A stretch of DNA of 64,000 bases from CBDCFL01 sp965216135 (GTDB lineage Bacteria > Pseudomonadota > Alphaproteobacteria > Rhodobacterales > Rhodobacteraceae), in NCBI GenBank assembly GCA_965216135.1, contig CBDCFL010000024.1:248001-312000 (forward strand), in the 5' to 3' direction. The notes beneath the pieces are model-generated. The model was not told the DNA's origin. It made no database searches and saw nothing but the letters and a program-made list of their open reading frames with translations. The first letter of the stretch is position 1. Every line of letters starts with the position of its first letter. The translations under genes and the position numbers were made by a program. Below, one piece after another: positions 9,171 through 18,573 of the stretch.

Positions 9171-11408
9171 TCAGTGGCCGGAAGAGAGAGCAAGCCTGCT
9201 GCCTTCATCACCGATATCCGCTTCGCCGAGCCATTCATCCAGTTTCGACCAGCGGCGGCGCCCCGAAACGTTGCGCACGGCGATGGCCACGGCCTTTTTT
9301 TGTCCGACCAGCACGACCAGCCGCTTGCCGCGCGTCACACCGGTGTAGAGCAGGTTTCGCTGGAGCATCGCGTAGTGCTGGGTCAGGACGGGAATGACGA
9401 CGGCGGGATACTCCGAGCCCTGGCTCTTGTGAATGGTCGCGGCGTAGGCCGGAACCAGGGTGTCGAGTTCGCCGAAACCATAGGTAAGCACGCGCCCGTC
9501 GAAACGCGCGGTCAGCTCGTCTTCATCGGGATCGACATCGTCGACATAGCCGATGTCGCCGTTATAGACCTCCTTGTCGTAGTCGTTTTCTATCTGCATC
9601 ACCTTGTCGCCGGGCGCGAAGGTCCAGCCGAAGCGCTCGACCTTGCGCTCGCCGGCGGGATTGAGGGCGGCCTGCAACTCGATGTTGAGCGAGCGGGCGC
9701 CGACGCCGCCGCGGTTCATCGGGCACAGCACCTGGATGTCGCGCACCGGGTCGAGCCCGAAGCGCTTCGGGATGCGCGTCTTCACCAACTCGATGATCAT
9801 GGGGACCGCGGTTTCCGGATCGTCCGCCTGCACGAAGTAGAAGTCGCTGTCGCCCTCGGGCCTGGAAAGATCGGGAATGGCGCCCCGGTTGATCCCGTGC
9901 GCGCTGGTGACGATCCGGCTTCGCGCCGCCTGACGGAATACCTCGGTCAACCGCACCACCGGCACCGCGCCGGAGGCGATGATATCGGCCAGCACCTGGC
10001 CCGGACCGACCGAGGGCAGTTGGTCGATGTCGCCGACGATCAACAGAGCGGCTTCGTCGGGGACCGCCGTCAGCAACGCCCGCATCAGCATGACATCCAC
10101 CATCGAGGTCTCGTCGACGACCAGAAGTCCGCAGTCGAGCGGATTGTCGGCGTTACGTTTGAACCCGCCGCCCCTGGGATCGACCTCAAGCAGCCGGTGG
10201 ATCGTCATGGCCTCGAACCCGGTGGCCTCCGTCATCCGTTTGGCGGCGCGGCCGGTCGGCGCGCAAAGCAGCAGGGTCACGCCCTTGGCGTCCAGGATGC
10301 GCAGGATGGCGTTGACGATGGTCGTCTTGCCCACGCCCGGACCGCCGGTGATGACCATGGCCTTGGAGTTCAGGGCCCGGCGAACCGCATCGGCCTGGCT
10401 TTCCGCAAGCGACAGGCCGGTCTTGCCCTCGACCCAGGGCAACGCCTTGCCGGCATCGATGTTCGGCCAGGGCAGCCTGCCGCCCGCGATCTTCAGAAAC
10501 CGTTCGCCGATCGCCCGTTCGGCCCGGTACAGGCCACCAAGAAATATACAGGGCGTTCCGGCAACCGTGTCCGCAACGACCGTTCCCTCGGCCAGTTCGA
10601 AGTCCAGAGCGGTTTGAACCAACTCCTTCGGGACTTCCAGCAATTCGACGGCGAGCGGCGCAAGCTCTGCGGCGGGAAGGCCGCAATGGCCGTCGTCCAT
10701 CGCCTCGGTCAGCGCATAGCCGATGCCCGCGCGCACCCGGACCACGGCCGTCTTTTCGATGCCGAGCTTCATGGCGATCGCGTCGGCGGTCTTGAACCTG
10801 ATACCACGAATGTCGCGGGCAAGGCGGTACGGGTTCTCGGTCATGACCTGAACGGCATCCACGCCGTAGGTCTTGTAGATCCGCACCGCGCGCGCCGTGC
10901 CGACGCCATGGCTGTGCAGGAACACCATGATCTCGCGGATGACCTTCTGCTCGGCCCAGGCGTCGGTGATGCGTTTGGCGCGAACCCGGCCGATGCCGGT
11001 CACCTCGCGCAGCCGTTCCGGCTCCGCCTCGATGATGTCGAACACCTTCTCGCCGAACGCCCTGACCATCTTCCCGGCATAGACCGGCCCGATGCCGCGG
11101 ATCATGCCGGAGCCGAGGTATTTCTCGATGCCCTCGATCGACGAGGGCTCCGAGGTGCGCATGAAGCGCGCCTTGAACTGCTGACCATGGGTGCGGTCGT
11201 TGATCCATTCCCCCGATGCGGTTATCCACTCCCCGGCCGAGACCATGGCGGCGTGGCCGACGACCGTCACGAGATCGCGATGGCCGCGTGCCTTGATGCG
11301 CAGAACGCAAAACCCGTTATCGGCATTGTGGAACGTCACTCGCTCGACGAGGCCAGCCAGAACCTCCCAGTTCGGCGCTTCCGGTTGCCGCACAGCCGTC
11401 CCGCTCAC
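9171..11408 (-). CDS. recD2: ATP-dependent RecD2-type DNA helicase
   Basis: A 745-aa superfamily 1B helicase moving 5'-3' on single-stranded DNA. The N-terminal region with helix-hairpin-helix motifs (GSGMIRGIGPVYAGKMV; REVTGIGRVRAKRI, about residues 100-150) is typical of RecD2. The Walker A is TGGPGVGKTTI near residue 355, Walker B LLVVDETSMVD, then GDIDQLPSVGPG and the C-terminal YAATIHKSQGSEYPAVVIP motif. The length matches RecD2 and not RecBCD RecD. Translation starts at GTG 11408, overlapping the TGA of the upstream gene (GTGA), which suggests coupling. Likely part of the mobile module's replication or transfer set. Confidence 0.93.
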   Translation of the reverse strand: MSGTAVRQPEAPNWEVLAGLVERVTFHNADNGFCVLRIKARGHRDLVTVVGHAAMVSAGEWITASGEWINDRTHGQQFKARFMRTSEPSSIEGIEKYLGSGMIRGIGPVYAGKMVRAFGEKVFDIIEAEPERLREVTGIGRVRAKRITDAWAEQKVIREIMVFLHSHGVGTARAVRIYKTYGVDAVQVMTENPYRLARDIRGIRFKTADAIAMKLGIEKTAVVRVRAGIGYALTEAMDDGHCGLPAAELAPLAVELLEVPKELVQTALDFELAEGTVVADTVAGTPCIFLGGLYRAERAIGERFLKIAGGRLPWPNIDAGKALPWVEGKTGLSLAESQADAVRRALNSKAMVITGGPGVGKTTIVNAILRILDAKGVTLLLCAPTGRAAKRMTEATGFEAMTIHRLLEVDPRGGGFKRNADNPLDCGLLVVDETSMVDVMLMRALLTAVPDEAALLIVGDIDQLPSVGPGQVLADIIASGAVPVVRLTEVFRQAARSRIVTSAHGINRGAIPDLSRPEGDSDFYFVQADDPETAVPMIIELVKTRIPKRFGLDPVRDIQVLCPMNRGGVGARSLNIELQAALNPAGERKVERFGWTFAPGDKVMQIENDYDKEVYNGDIGYVDDVDPDEDELTARFDGRVLTYGFGELDTLVPAYAATIHKSQGSEYPAVVIPVLTQHYAMLQRNLLYTGVTRGKRLVVLVGQKKAVAIAVRNVSGRRRWSKLDEWLGEADIGDEGSRLALSSGH

Positions 11409-11782
11409 GACGTGCCGAGCATATTAGCGGTCAACAACTCCTTGATCGGATCGAATTGCCGCGTCCGCTCCAAGGCCGCCGCCGGGTTTTCGAAGGGTGC
11501 ATCGTCGTCTTCCATGGCGGCCAGGTCGTTTTCGCGGCGCTCACGCTCTATGCGCGCGAGGTGCACCACGAGCTCTTGCGCCGTAAACATCTGCCTCACC
11601 CGCGAAACGAACCGGGGTAGTTCGCGGGCGAATTCGGGATGTTGGGCGGCGGCCTCGGCGAAGTTCAGAAGCTTCTCGGCAACCGCATAGTCAAAGGCCG
11701 CCTTGAGACCGTACCGCAGCTTGATAGTCTCAGCGGCAACGCACTGTTCCACCCAGATCTGGTGCAAATTTCCGTTCGTCAT
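11405..11782 (-). CDS. Hypothetical protein coupled to recD2-like gene (125 aa)
   Basis: From ATG 11782 the product begins MTNGNLHQIWVEQCVAAETI. It is 125 aa, mostly helical and soluble, with a charged middle (ARIERERRENDLAAMEDDD). No signal peptide, membrane segment or known catalytic motif is seen. Its stop overlaps the GTG start of the recD2-like helicase by the GTGA arrangement, so the two are probably translated together and may act together. An upstream in-frame ATG would add residues lacking conserved character. Function unknown. Confidence 0.6.
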   Translation of the reverse strand: MTNGNLHQIWVEQCVAAETIKLRYGLKAAFDYAVAEKLLNFAEAAAQHPEFARELPRFVSRVRQMFTAQELVVHLARIERERRENDLAAMEDDDAPFENPAAALERTRQFDPIKELLTANMLGTS

Positions 11783-11960
11783 CCGAGGCCCCCGCATTGG
11801 TTTACATTTCTTGTCGCACCTTTCTCCGGAAGGGCTCACAATTCCGATGCCGCCATCATGAGTCCTGACGGCACTTCCCTTAGCCCTTGACCCGCCTTTC
11901 AGGCATTCTATCGCCAGTCAGTCTTACGCAGGTTCGTCGTACTTGCTGGTGCGCACCCGG

Positions 11961-12337
11961 TCATGCCGCCGACGGCTCGGACATAGCTGCCGTCCCCTCT
12001 TGGCTAGGCGGGTCCAACTCAAATTCAGAAGACGGGGCCAGCGTTTCTTTCGGCTTCTCATTTTTGTATGCGATGAAGCCCGACGCGCCTTTGCCTTTGG
12101 CGCGGCGTAATGTGTACCCATGATTGCCGAGATTGAACTTCGGGTCATTCTCAAAGCCTGCAAGAACCTCGACTATCTTCACCGCCACGGGATCGGGGTT
12201 GCCTTTGCTTGTGAGGCCGCCTCGCGCTCCAGCCACTTTGCGAAAACCTCTTCGGCGAGCTCGCCACCGACAGATTTCCGAAGCGCGTTCAATTTTCTCA
12301 CCAAACCTTTGGTGAGGCCGGTTTCATCGATAGCCAT
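11961..12337 (-). pseudogene. Small DNA-associated-type hypothetical protein, frameshifted
   Basis: The frame starting at ATG 12337 (MAIDETGLTKGLVRKLNALR, then SVGGELAEEVFAKWLEREAA) stops early. The -1 frame continues smoothly as NPDPVAVKIVEVLAGFENDP, LGNHGYTLRRAKGKGASGFI to a TGA at 11961. Both halves look like one basic protein of about 125 aa, so I read this as one gene with a single-base loss near 12195. Two overlapping small genes are the alternative. AGG lies about 9 bases before the ATG. No family can be named with confidence. Confidence 0.45.
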
Positions 12338-12344
12338 TTCTTAA

Positions 12345-12616
12345 ACCTCAGATTTTCAGACTCTTAATACTGTAGCTTGGCGTAGTTTTTATTCAACCGA
12401 TTGCCATTGTTTATCACCGTTTACTGTTCCCTATTCCCGTCGTTTAACTTAGGGGCAGCGCCACCAATTAGGTCGGGATTCTAGTTTCAGAATTGTGGAG
12501 CCATAGGGCTTCGCGATGGTGATATCGCGCCTATCGGCCACATCGGCCAGTTAAGCGACTCAGATTAAGAAATCGCGAGTGTCGAGTACTCGACATGCTA
12601 GCTCTGAGCCTACCGA
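12345..12616. other. Intergenic, lower GC, no gene seen
   Basis: About 270 bases with a T/A-rich first half and no open frame of note. It probably contains the promoter of the minus-strand genes ending at 11405 and the junction with the truncated IS66 at 12617. Confidence 0.5.
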
Positions 12617-12922
12617 TCAGTCGATCCCCTCCAGCAACATCGACAGTTGCGACGGGCTGAGGCTTACCTTGCCGTCCTTCGCAGCAGGCCAGACAAAACG
12701 ACCCCGCTCAAGGCGCTTGGTGAACAGGCAGGCACCCTGTTGATCCCACCAGATGATCTTGATCAGATCACCTCGTCGGCCACGGAACACGAACATATGT
12801 CCCGAGTACGGATCTTCCGCCAGAACCTGTTCAGTCTGCGCCGCCAACGTGTTGAACCCGCGCCGCATGTCCGTCACCCCAGCAGCCAACCACACCCGCG
12901 TATTGCTCGGCACTGGGATCAT
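12617..12922 (-). CDS. tnpB: IS66-family accessory protein TnpB (C-terminus clipped)
   Basis: Begins MIPVPSNTRVWLAAGVTDMR and contains GHMFVFRGRRGDLIKIIWWD and ERGRFVWP, diagnostic of IS66 Orf2/TnpB. The frame ends at EGID, where family members usually continue for 10-15 more residues, so the last codons were lost at the truncation junction (TGG replaced by TGA). It overlaps the tnpA stop by four bases. TnpB alone does not transpose DNA. Confidence 0.88.
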   Translation of the reverse strand: MIPVPSNTRVWLAAGVTDMRRGFNTLAAQTEQVLAEDPYSGHMFVFRGRRGDLIKIIWWDQQGACLFTKRLERGRFVWPAAKDGKVSLSPSQLSMLLEGID

Positions 12923-13326
12923 GCCATCAATCCCTGCACAAGACCCAGAACCGCACAAAGCGCTGTGGGGCCCTCCACCAGAATACGACGTCCATCGGAC
13001 AAGGTAATGTCAACGCGGTGCGCACAGACCCCAGCACCATATGACTGCGACGCGTCAGTGTTCGGCCGCGTCGCCTCGACAAACGACGGATCACTAACCT
13101 CAATGGGAAGAAAGGTTGCAGCTCCATCTTCCAGCAGCTTCGGTACGTCTCCCACCTGCGGGGCAAACCGGGGATCTTTCAGCCATTTGAAGATCAGATT
13201 GGCATTCATCGAATATCGACGCGCGACCTGCGCTACCGATACACCTGCCGTCGTCGTTTGTTCACAGATCGAGCGCTTCTCGTCATCAGACCAGACCCGC
13301 TTCTTCTGACCCTTCTTGCCCGCCAT
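12919..13326 (-). CDS. tnpA: IS66-family accessory protein TnpA
   Basis: About 135 aa with an N-terminal helix-turn-helix (KRVWSDDEKRSICEQTTTAG, VAQVARRYSMNANLIFKWLK), then a less conserved tail (VDITLSDGRRILVEGPTALC) typical of IS66 TnpA. ATG 13326 is preferred over the upstream ATGs at 13353 and 13335 because MAGKKGQKKRVW resembles usual starts. ATGA overlap with tnpB. No transposase TnpC is present in cis. Confidence 0.85.
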   Translation of the reverse strand: MAGKKGQKKRVWSDDEKRSICEQTTTAGVSVAQVARRYSMNANLIFKWLKDPRFAPQVGDVPKLLEDGAATFLPIEVSDPSFVEATRPNTDASQSYGAGVCAHRVDITLSDGRRILVEGPTALCAVLGLVQGLMA

Positions 13327-13599
13327 GGAGTGCCTCATGATGTCCACTATCAATGGTGGACACTATCAAACCATCTCCACATCCGTCAGTGCAGGCACAC
13401 CGGACGCTTACGCTCAATCTCGTTGGCAGCCTCATTGGCGTGTCGAAAGGGATAGAAATTAAATGGGGATCAATAGTATACTTTGCCGCAAAAGCATTTG
13501 GTTGTTGGGAAAAATTGATTTCCCGGCAATCTACGGCAGTGGCAGCATCAGAATGCCAACGCTGACGCCGGCAACAACAAAAATACATAGGCAGTCTGA

Positions 13600-14991
13600 A
13601 TGAACATCGCCGAAATTGAAATTGAGCTTAACGATCTTGTGCAGCAACCTTTTGACGCCGCCGAGTTTCCCCACTCTCTGGCCGAGATCTACCACGCGCC
13701 CAAGGCTGCTATCACCAAGCTACGCCAGGGCAGCAGAACAAGGCTGACATGCCAGGGGACTTGCTTTGGAAAGGGAAGTTTTACTACCGCGCCGCCGAGA
13801 ATGGCGCGGCCGTCGTCACCGTTGACGCCCTTGCGGCGCGCAAAACGACCAAGACCAACAAACCACGCTTTATCATCGCCACGGACGGGGAGGAGTTTTC
13901 GGCGCTTGACACCAAGGCCGATGAAACCCTGCATTGCAAGTTCACCGAGCTGACCGATCACTTCGATTTTTTCCTGCCCCTTGCCGGCATCGACAAATAC
14001 GCCGCCATTGAGGAGAATCCGGCCGACATCAAGGCTGCCGGACGGCTGGCGAAATTTCATGACGAAATCATCCGTCAAAACCCCGACTGGCCACCGGGGA
14101 AAAGCGCCACGCGCTGAACCTGTTCATGACCCGCATCCTGTTTTGCATGTTCGCCGAGGACACGGGCATTTTAAAAGAGGGCATCTTCACCAAGCTGATC
14201 TCGGAATGGGGCGGGGATACAGGCGGGCAACTTCAGTTTGTGCTACGTCAGGTCTTTGATTTCATGAACGTGGCACCCGAAAAGCGCGGCGACAAACCGG
14301 CCCATATCAAAGCTTTTCCTTATGTGAACGGCGGGCTGTTTGCCGACCAGACGGAGGTGCCGAAATTCAGCAAACGCGCCATGCGGGTGCTCATCGAGGC
14401 GGCGCAGCTGAAGTGGAACGAGATCAACCCTGATATTTTCGGCTCGATGATCCAGGCGGTGGTGGATCCCGAAATGCGCGGCGATCTGGGCATGCACTAT
14501 ACCTCGGTGCCCAACATCATGAAGGTGCTGCAGCCGCTGTTTCTGATGTCGCTTGAAGAAGAGTTCGAGGCGGCGGCGGGGCATCGCGAAGAGCGTTCGA
14601 TGCTGAGCAAGCTGCTGCGGCGCATCTCGAAAATCCGCGTGTTTGATCCGGCCTGCGGATCGGGAAACTTCCTGATTATCGCCTACCGTGAACTGCGCAA
14701 GCTGGAAATGCGGATTTTTCACCGTGAAGACGAGCTGAGCGGCGGTACGATTTCGCACCGCTGGGAAAGCGGTGCGCCGCTGTCGAATTTCTACGGTATT
14801 GAATACGCGGATTTTGCGGCGGAAACGGCAAAGTTGTCTCTGTGGATTGCCGAGTATCAGATGAACCAGCAGTTCAAAGAGGTGTTTGGCAACGCTCCGC
14901 CAGCTCTGCCACTGAAAGACGGTGGTCACATCCACCACGGCAATGCGTTGCAGCTGGATTGGCTTCAGGCCTGTCCGCCGCCGATGAAGAC
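13600..14991 (+). pseudogene. Methyltransferase segment 1 (N-terminus and SAM motif)
   Basis: Runs from MNIAEIEIELNDLVQQPFDA to CPPPMK. Single-base losses near 13733 and 14108 put the middle part (MPGDLLWKGKFYYRAAENGA) in another frame. Ends in the ATGAAGAC target of the IS21. Confidence 0.9.
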
Positions 14992-15097
14992 TGCATATTC
15001 CGGGATATCCGCCCACCTATTCCGACAACATCCGCCCATTTGTACCGGGGTATCCGCCCAGCTTTGACGCGTTGCCGTGAGGCCTTGGTTTTTGATA

Positions 15098-15856
15098 TCA
15101 GTTTTCTGGCGTTTCGTCACGTAGTTGAGGGTCTTTCTTTCGGAAGGATTGTCCGTCGAGTTCGAGCCGGTAGGCGTTGTGCACCAGCCGGTCTAGGATG
15201 GCATCTGCGAAGGTGGGTTCACCAATAATTTCGTGCCAAGTATTAAGCGGGAGTTGACTTGTGATTAGGATGGAACCGTTGCCGTATCTGTCTTCGACGA
15301 TCTCCATCAAGTCGCGCCTTTGGCTAGCGTTCAGACGGTCCGGCCCCCAGTCATCCAAGATCAGTAGCTGGGTTTTGGTCAGTGCCTTGAAGACACGCGG
15401 AAAGCGTCCGTCACCGTGGGCCAACTCCAACTCGTCAAACAATCGCGTGGTGCGTTTATAGAGGACGGTCACGCCGTCGCGGCACGCCGCTTGGGCCAAC
15501 GCGCAGGCCAGCCAGGTTTTGCCGACACCGCAGGGGCCAGTGATCATCAAGTTGCGCTTGTCTTTGATCCATTTGCCGCTGAGCAGGCTTTGGAACAACG
15601 CCTTATCCAGCCCTCTTCGCGTTTTGTAATCCACATCCTCGGGCGCGGCCCCGATATGGCGCAATCGTGCTGTGCGCATGCGGCTCTCAAACCGTTTTGT
15701 CTCTCGACTGATGGCTTCGCGATCAATTAGCAGGCCGAGCCATTCGGCGTGTGTCAGATCGGCGGAACCGTCCTGTGTTTGCAGTTCTGTGAAGGCCTCG
15801 GCCATGCCATCGAGCTTCAGTGCTCGGAGGGTATCAAGGGTTGGGTGTGTCAACAT
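15098..15856 (-). CDS. istB: IS21 transposition helper ATPase
   Basis: A 252-aa AAA+ ATPase that assists the IstA transposase in target selection. It starts MLTHPTLDTLRALKLDGMAE with AAGGAC upstream. Walker A is MITGPCGVGKTWLACALAQA near residue 100, Walker B LLILDDWGPD, then a sensor region ILITSQLPLNTWHEIIGEPT. The C-terminus ends in a basic/acidic tail (RKKDPQLRDETPEN). It lies 14 bases after istA on the same strand. Apparently intact. Confidence 0.95.
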   Translation of the reverse strand: MLTHPTLDTLRALKLDGMAEAFTELQTQDGSADLTHAEWLGLLIDREAISRETKRFESRMRTARLRHIGAAPEDVDYKTRRGLDKALFQSLLSGKWIKDKRNLMITGPCGVGKTWLACALAQAACRDGVTVLYKRTTRLFDELELAHGDGRFPRVFKALTKTQLLILDDWGPDRLNASQRRDLMEIVEDRYGNGSILITSQLPLNTWHEIIGEPTFADAILDRLVHNAYRLELDGQSFRKKDPQLRDETPEN

Positions 15857-15870
15857 TTTCTGTCCTTTCT

Positions 15871-17400
15871 TCAATGGAAGTATCCGGCACCACGGATGTT
15901 GGGGTGTGTGATCGCGGGGCCGTCCGTGGTGGGTTTGCGGCGTTGGCGATCCAATCCATTCTTCAAAATGGAATGCAGGGATTGGTAGGTATAGCTGTTG
16001 ATGTGAAGTGCACGCTCGCAGGCCGCATCGAGGCGCTCGGGTCCGAATGTTTTGGCAAGCCGCAAGACGCCCATGCAAGTTCGATATCCTTGCTCTGGAT
16101 GTCGCCGCTTGCGCATGACCATCTCGACAAAGGTCTCGACGTTGGGCCCGACCCGGGCCGCCTGTGTGCGGATGCGTTCTGGTGTCCAGTCGGTACGGAA
16201 GCGGTGGTTTGCTGGCATGTGATCACGGATGGTGGAATGTTGCCGGTTGCCCGACGTCCGTTGATGCGCCGCAACACGCTGACCTTTATGATAAACTTCG
16301 ACCGTGCGCGGTGTGACCCGGGCCCAAAGCTCTTGGCGCATAAGCTGATGGGGCACTGAGTAATAGTGGTGTCCTATATCGACATGGTAATCGAGACCGG
16401 CGCGGCACTTCTTCCATTCCGCATAGACGTAGGGTTCATGGGGCAGCGACTTCAGTGCAGGTTTGTCCAGCGTTTCAAACAAGGCCCTGCGGCTGGCACC
16501 CAGGTGCCGGGTGACCTTGTTGTTCAGTTGGTCGCGCAAGGGTCGGATCGCCGCGTTTAGCTCATCGAGACTGAAGAATGTCTGATTGCGCAGGCGTGCT
16601 AAAATCCAACGTTCGGCCAGCAGAACAGCACCTTCGACCTTTGCTTTATCCTTGGGTTTGCGGGGCCGTGCGGGCACAATTGCAGTATCGTAATGCGCCG
16701 CCATATCCCCGTAAGTGCGGTTGATCGCCGGGTCATAAAAACAGGCTTTGATGACGGCGGCTTTGAGATTATCCGGCACAACTTGCGCAGGTACGCCACC
16801 CAAGAACGCAAATGCTCGAACGTGACTGGATATCCAATCGGGAAGGCTCTGTGTCCAAGTGGCTTCAACATAGGTGTAGTTCGATGCGCCAAGTGCCGCG
16901 ACAAAGATTTGGGCCGTGCGTATCTCGCCCGTCTTAGGGCAGGCAACATCTATGGTGTGGCCCGCATAATCAACAAACAGGCGTTCACCAGCAGGGTGTC
17001 GCTGCCGCATCACTGGCGAGAGTTTGCCCTCCCAACGAGTATAGAGCTCGCAATACCGGCTGTAGCCATAGCCGTCTGTGTGAACCTCTCGATACTCCTG
17101 CCACAACAGCGAAAGCGTCACCCCTTTGCGCCGTAGCTCGGCGTGCACATAGGTCCAATCCGGCTGAGGGATCGGTTGAGAACTGTCCGCAGAACGCCGT
17201 GGGAAAAGCACATGTTCCAAATCGGCATCCGACAGCGCATCGGGCAACGGCCAGCTCAAACCAGCATCACGGGCGCGGCCTAAATACTCACGCAGGGTTG
17301 TGCGACCAATCGCCAAACTCAGCGCCATCTCGCGCGTCGACAAACCTTCAAAGGACAGGCGCAAAGCCTCTCGTATCTTCCGCATCGATAATCTCTTCAT
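15871..17400 (-). CDS. istA: IS21 transposase
   Basis: A 509-aa DDE transposase. The N-terminal helix-turn-helix (MRKIREALRLSFEGLSTREM, residues 6-60) is followed by the rve-type catalytic core with RLFVDYAGHTIDV (first Asp), VPDNLKAAV (second Asp) and KPKDKAKVEGAVLLAERWIL (Glu). The C-terminal domain carries HHYYSVPHQLM and a basic end. The length is standard for IstA. It pairs with istB for cut-and-paste transposition. No lesion seen. Confidence 0.95.
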   Translation of the reverse strand: MKRLSMRKIREALRLSFEGLSTREMALSLAIGRTTLREYLGRARDAGLSWPLPDALSDADLEHVLFPRRSADSSQPIPQPDWTYVHAELRRKGVTLSLLWQEYREVHTDGYGYSRYCELYTRWEGKLSPVMRQRHPAGERLFVDYAGHTIDVACPKTGEIRTAQIFVAALGASNYTYVEATWTQSLPDWISSHVRAFAFLGGVPAQVVPDNLKAAVIKACFYDPAINRTYGDMAAHYDTAIVPARPRKPKDKAKVEGAVLLAERWILARLRNQTFFSLDELNAAIRPLRDQLNNKVTRHLGASRRALFETLDKPALKSLPHEPYVYAEWKKCRAGLDYHVDIGHHYYSVPHQLMRQELWARVTPRTVEVYHKGQRVAAHQRTSGNRQHSTIRDHMPANHRFRTDWTPERIRTQAARVGPNVETFVEMVMRKRRHPEQGYRTCMGVLRLAKTFGPERLDAACERALHINSYTYQSLHSILKNGLDRQRRKPTTDGPAITHPNIRGAGYFH

Positions 17401-17573
17401 TGGGCTCTCTTCCGTTCAAAATGAACGGCAAAGTAGCCCGCTACAGATCACCTCGCAGCAGCGCATCAAGGGGTGGGCGGATGCCCCGGAATCCCCGGCG
17501 GATCAGATCGGTACGGGTGGGCGGATTAAATCGGAATCACCGGGCGGATGTGCCCGGAATGCGCAATGAAGAC

Positions 17574-17938
17574 TGTGAACAAGGAAAAGGTCTTTGATCT
17601 GGCGACGGTCGTGGCCGTGCATGGGACCGAAGAAGTGATCGACGAAGAGGTTGAGACCTATATCGTAGGGACCCGCCATATTTAGGGCGCGCACAGCAAA
17701 CAGCGGGTCAAAAAGAAGATATTTCACACGTATTCTCGAAAGAAACTAAGAAGTTTAAGAAACTTGACTACGTAGCTTGTTGGATTTTGAAGGCATCAGA
17801 ATATTCTGAGAAGCTATTCGCTACATTTGCCTTTGTTACAACAAACTCTGTAAATCAGGGCGAGCAAGTTGCGCTTTTATGGCCGCTCGTATTCTCAAAA
17901 AGACTCGAAATTGGTTTTGCGCATCAATCTTTCAAGTG
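17574..17938 (+). pseudogene. Methyltransferase segment 2 (NPPY motif)
   Basis: Continues TVNKEKVFDLATVVAVHGTE and ETYIVG, then, after a missing base near 17672, NPPYLGRAQQTAGQKED, LDYVACWILKASEYSE and LEIGFAHQSFK, where the IS3-like element enters. This is the catalytic motif IV region of the adenine methyltransferase. Confidence 0.88.
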
Positions 17939-18024
17939 TGTCTGACATCAGCGCCTATGGGTCCATTTAGCGCGATTTGATAAGAGAGAGTTTCTGGCTC
18001 ATCGTAACCACTGAGGAGTGGACG

Positions 18025-18399
18025 ATGAGACATACAACTGGAACACGCAAAAGCCCTGGCGAGAAGATCGTCAAAGACATCAAACGCGCCACGCGCAAAC
18101 AGTATTCGTCAGAAGAAAAGATCCGGATCGTGCTGGACGGCCTTCGTGGCGAAGACAGCATCGCAGAGCTGTGCCGCCGTGAGGGGATTTCTCAGGGCGT
18201 CTATTACAAATGGTCGAAGGATTTCATGGAGGCCGGGAAGAAACGGCTGGCGGGGGATACTGCGCGTTCTGCAACCGCTGACGAAGTCAAAGACCTGCGC
18301 CGCGAAGCCCGTGATCTGAAGGAAGTTGTGGCAGAGCAAACGCTCGAACTCCGGATTCTCAAAAAAAGCATGATCGGCGATGGGGGCGACCACGAATGA
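18025..18399 (+). CDS. IS3-family OrfA
   Basis: A 124-aa DNA-binding subunit. The helix-turn-helix is in QYSSEEKIRIVLDGLRGEDS and IAELCRREGISQGVYYKWSK, and a C-terminal leucine-zipper-like coiled coil (VKDLRREARDLKEVVAEQTL) follows. ATG 18025 has GAGGAG seven bases upstream, so it is chosen over the frame opening at 17977. The stop overlaps the orfB ATG (ATGA), as in IS3 elements where OrfAB is made by frameshifting. Confidence 0.88.
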   Translation: MRHTTGTRKSPGEKIVKDIKRATRKQYSSEEKIRIVLDGLRGEDSIAELCRREGISQGVYYKWSKDFMEAGKKRLAGDTARSATADEVKDLRREARDLKEVVAEQTLELRILKKSMIGDGGDHE

Positions 18400-18573
18400 G
18401 GTATGCTGCATCCGAGAAGCTGGAGATCATCAGGCTAGTCGAAGGCTCCCATCTGTCCGCCCGTCAAACTTTGGCCAAACTCAACATTCCCCGCACCACA
18501 TTCTACCGTTGGTATGATCGGTACCGGCAGCGTGGTGAGGCTGGGCTGAAGGACCAATCCCCGAAGCCAAAGC

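Larger units (their letters stand above)
12617..13411. mobile_element. IS66-family element, truncated (tnpA-tnpB only)
   Basis: The end at 13411 has the IS66-type terminus (reading inwards GTAAGCGTCCGGTGTGCC). tnpA and tnpB follow on the minus strand, but the sequence breaks at the end of tnpB and the large tnpC is absent. The tnpC fragment at 32087-32604 is separate. Confidence 0.8.
14992..17565. mobile_element. IS21-family element A, complete
   Basis: Ends TGCATATTCCGGG and CCCGGAATGCGCA, with multiple subterminal repeats (ATCCGCCCA) typical of IS21. ATGAAGAC is duplicated at 14984-14991 and 17566-17573. Contains intact istA and istB. Length 2574 bp. Confidence 0.95.

Noticed and set aside
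8877..11690. 937-codon plus-strand frame over the RecD2-like gene
   Set aside because: Antisense to a complete helicase with all motifs; composition is of shadow type.
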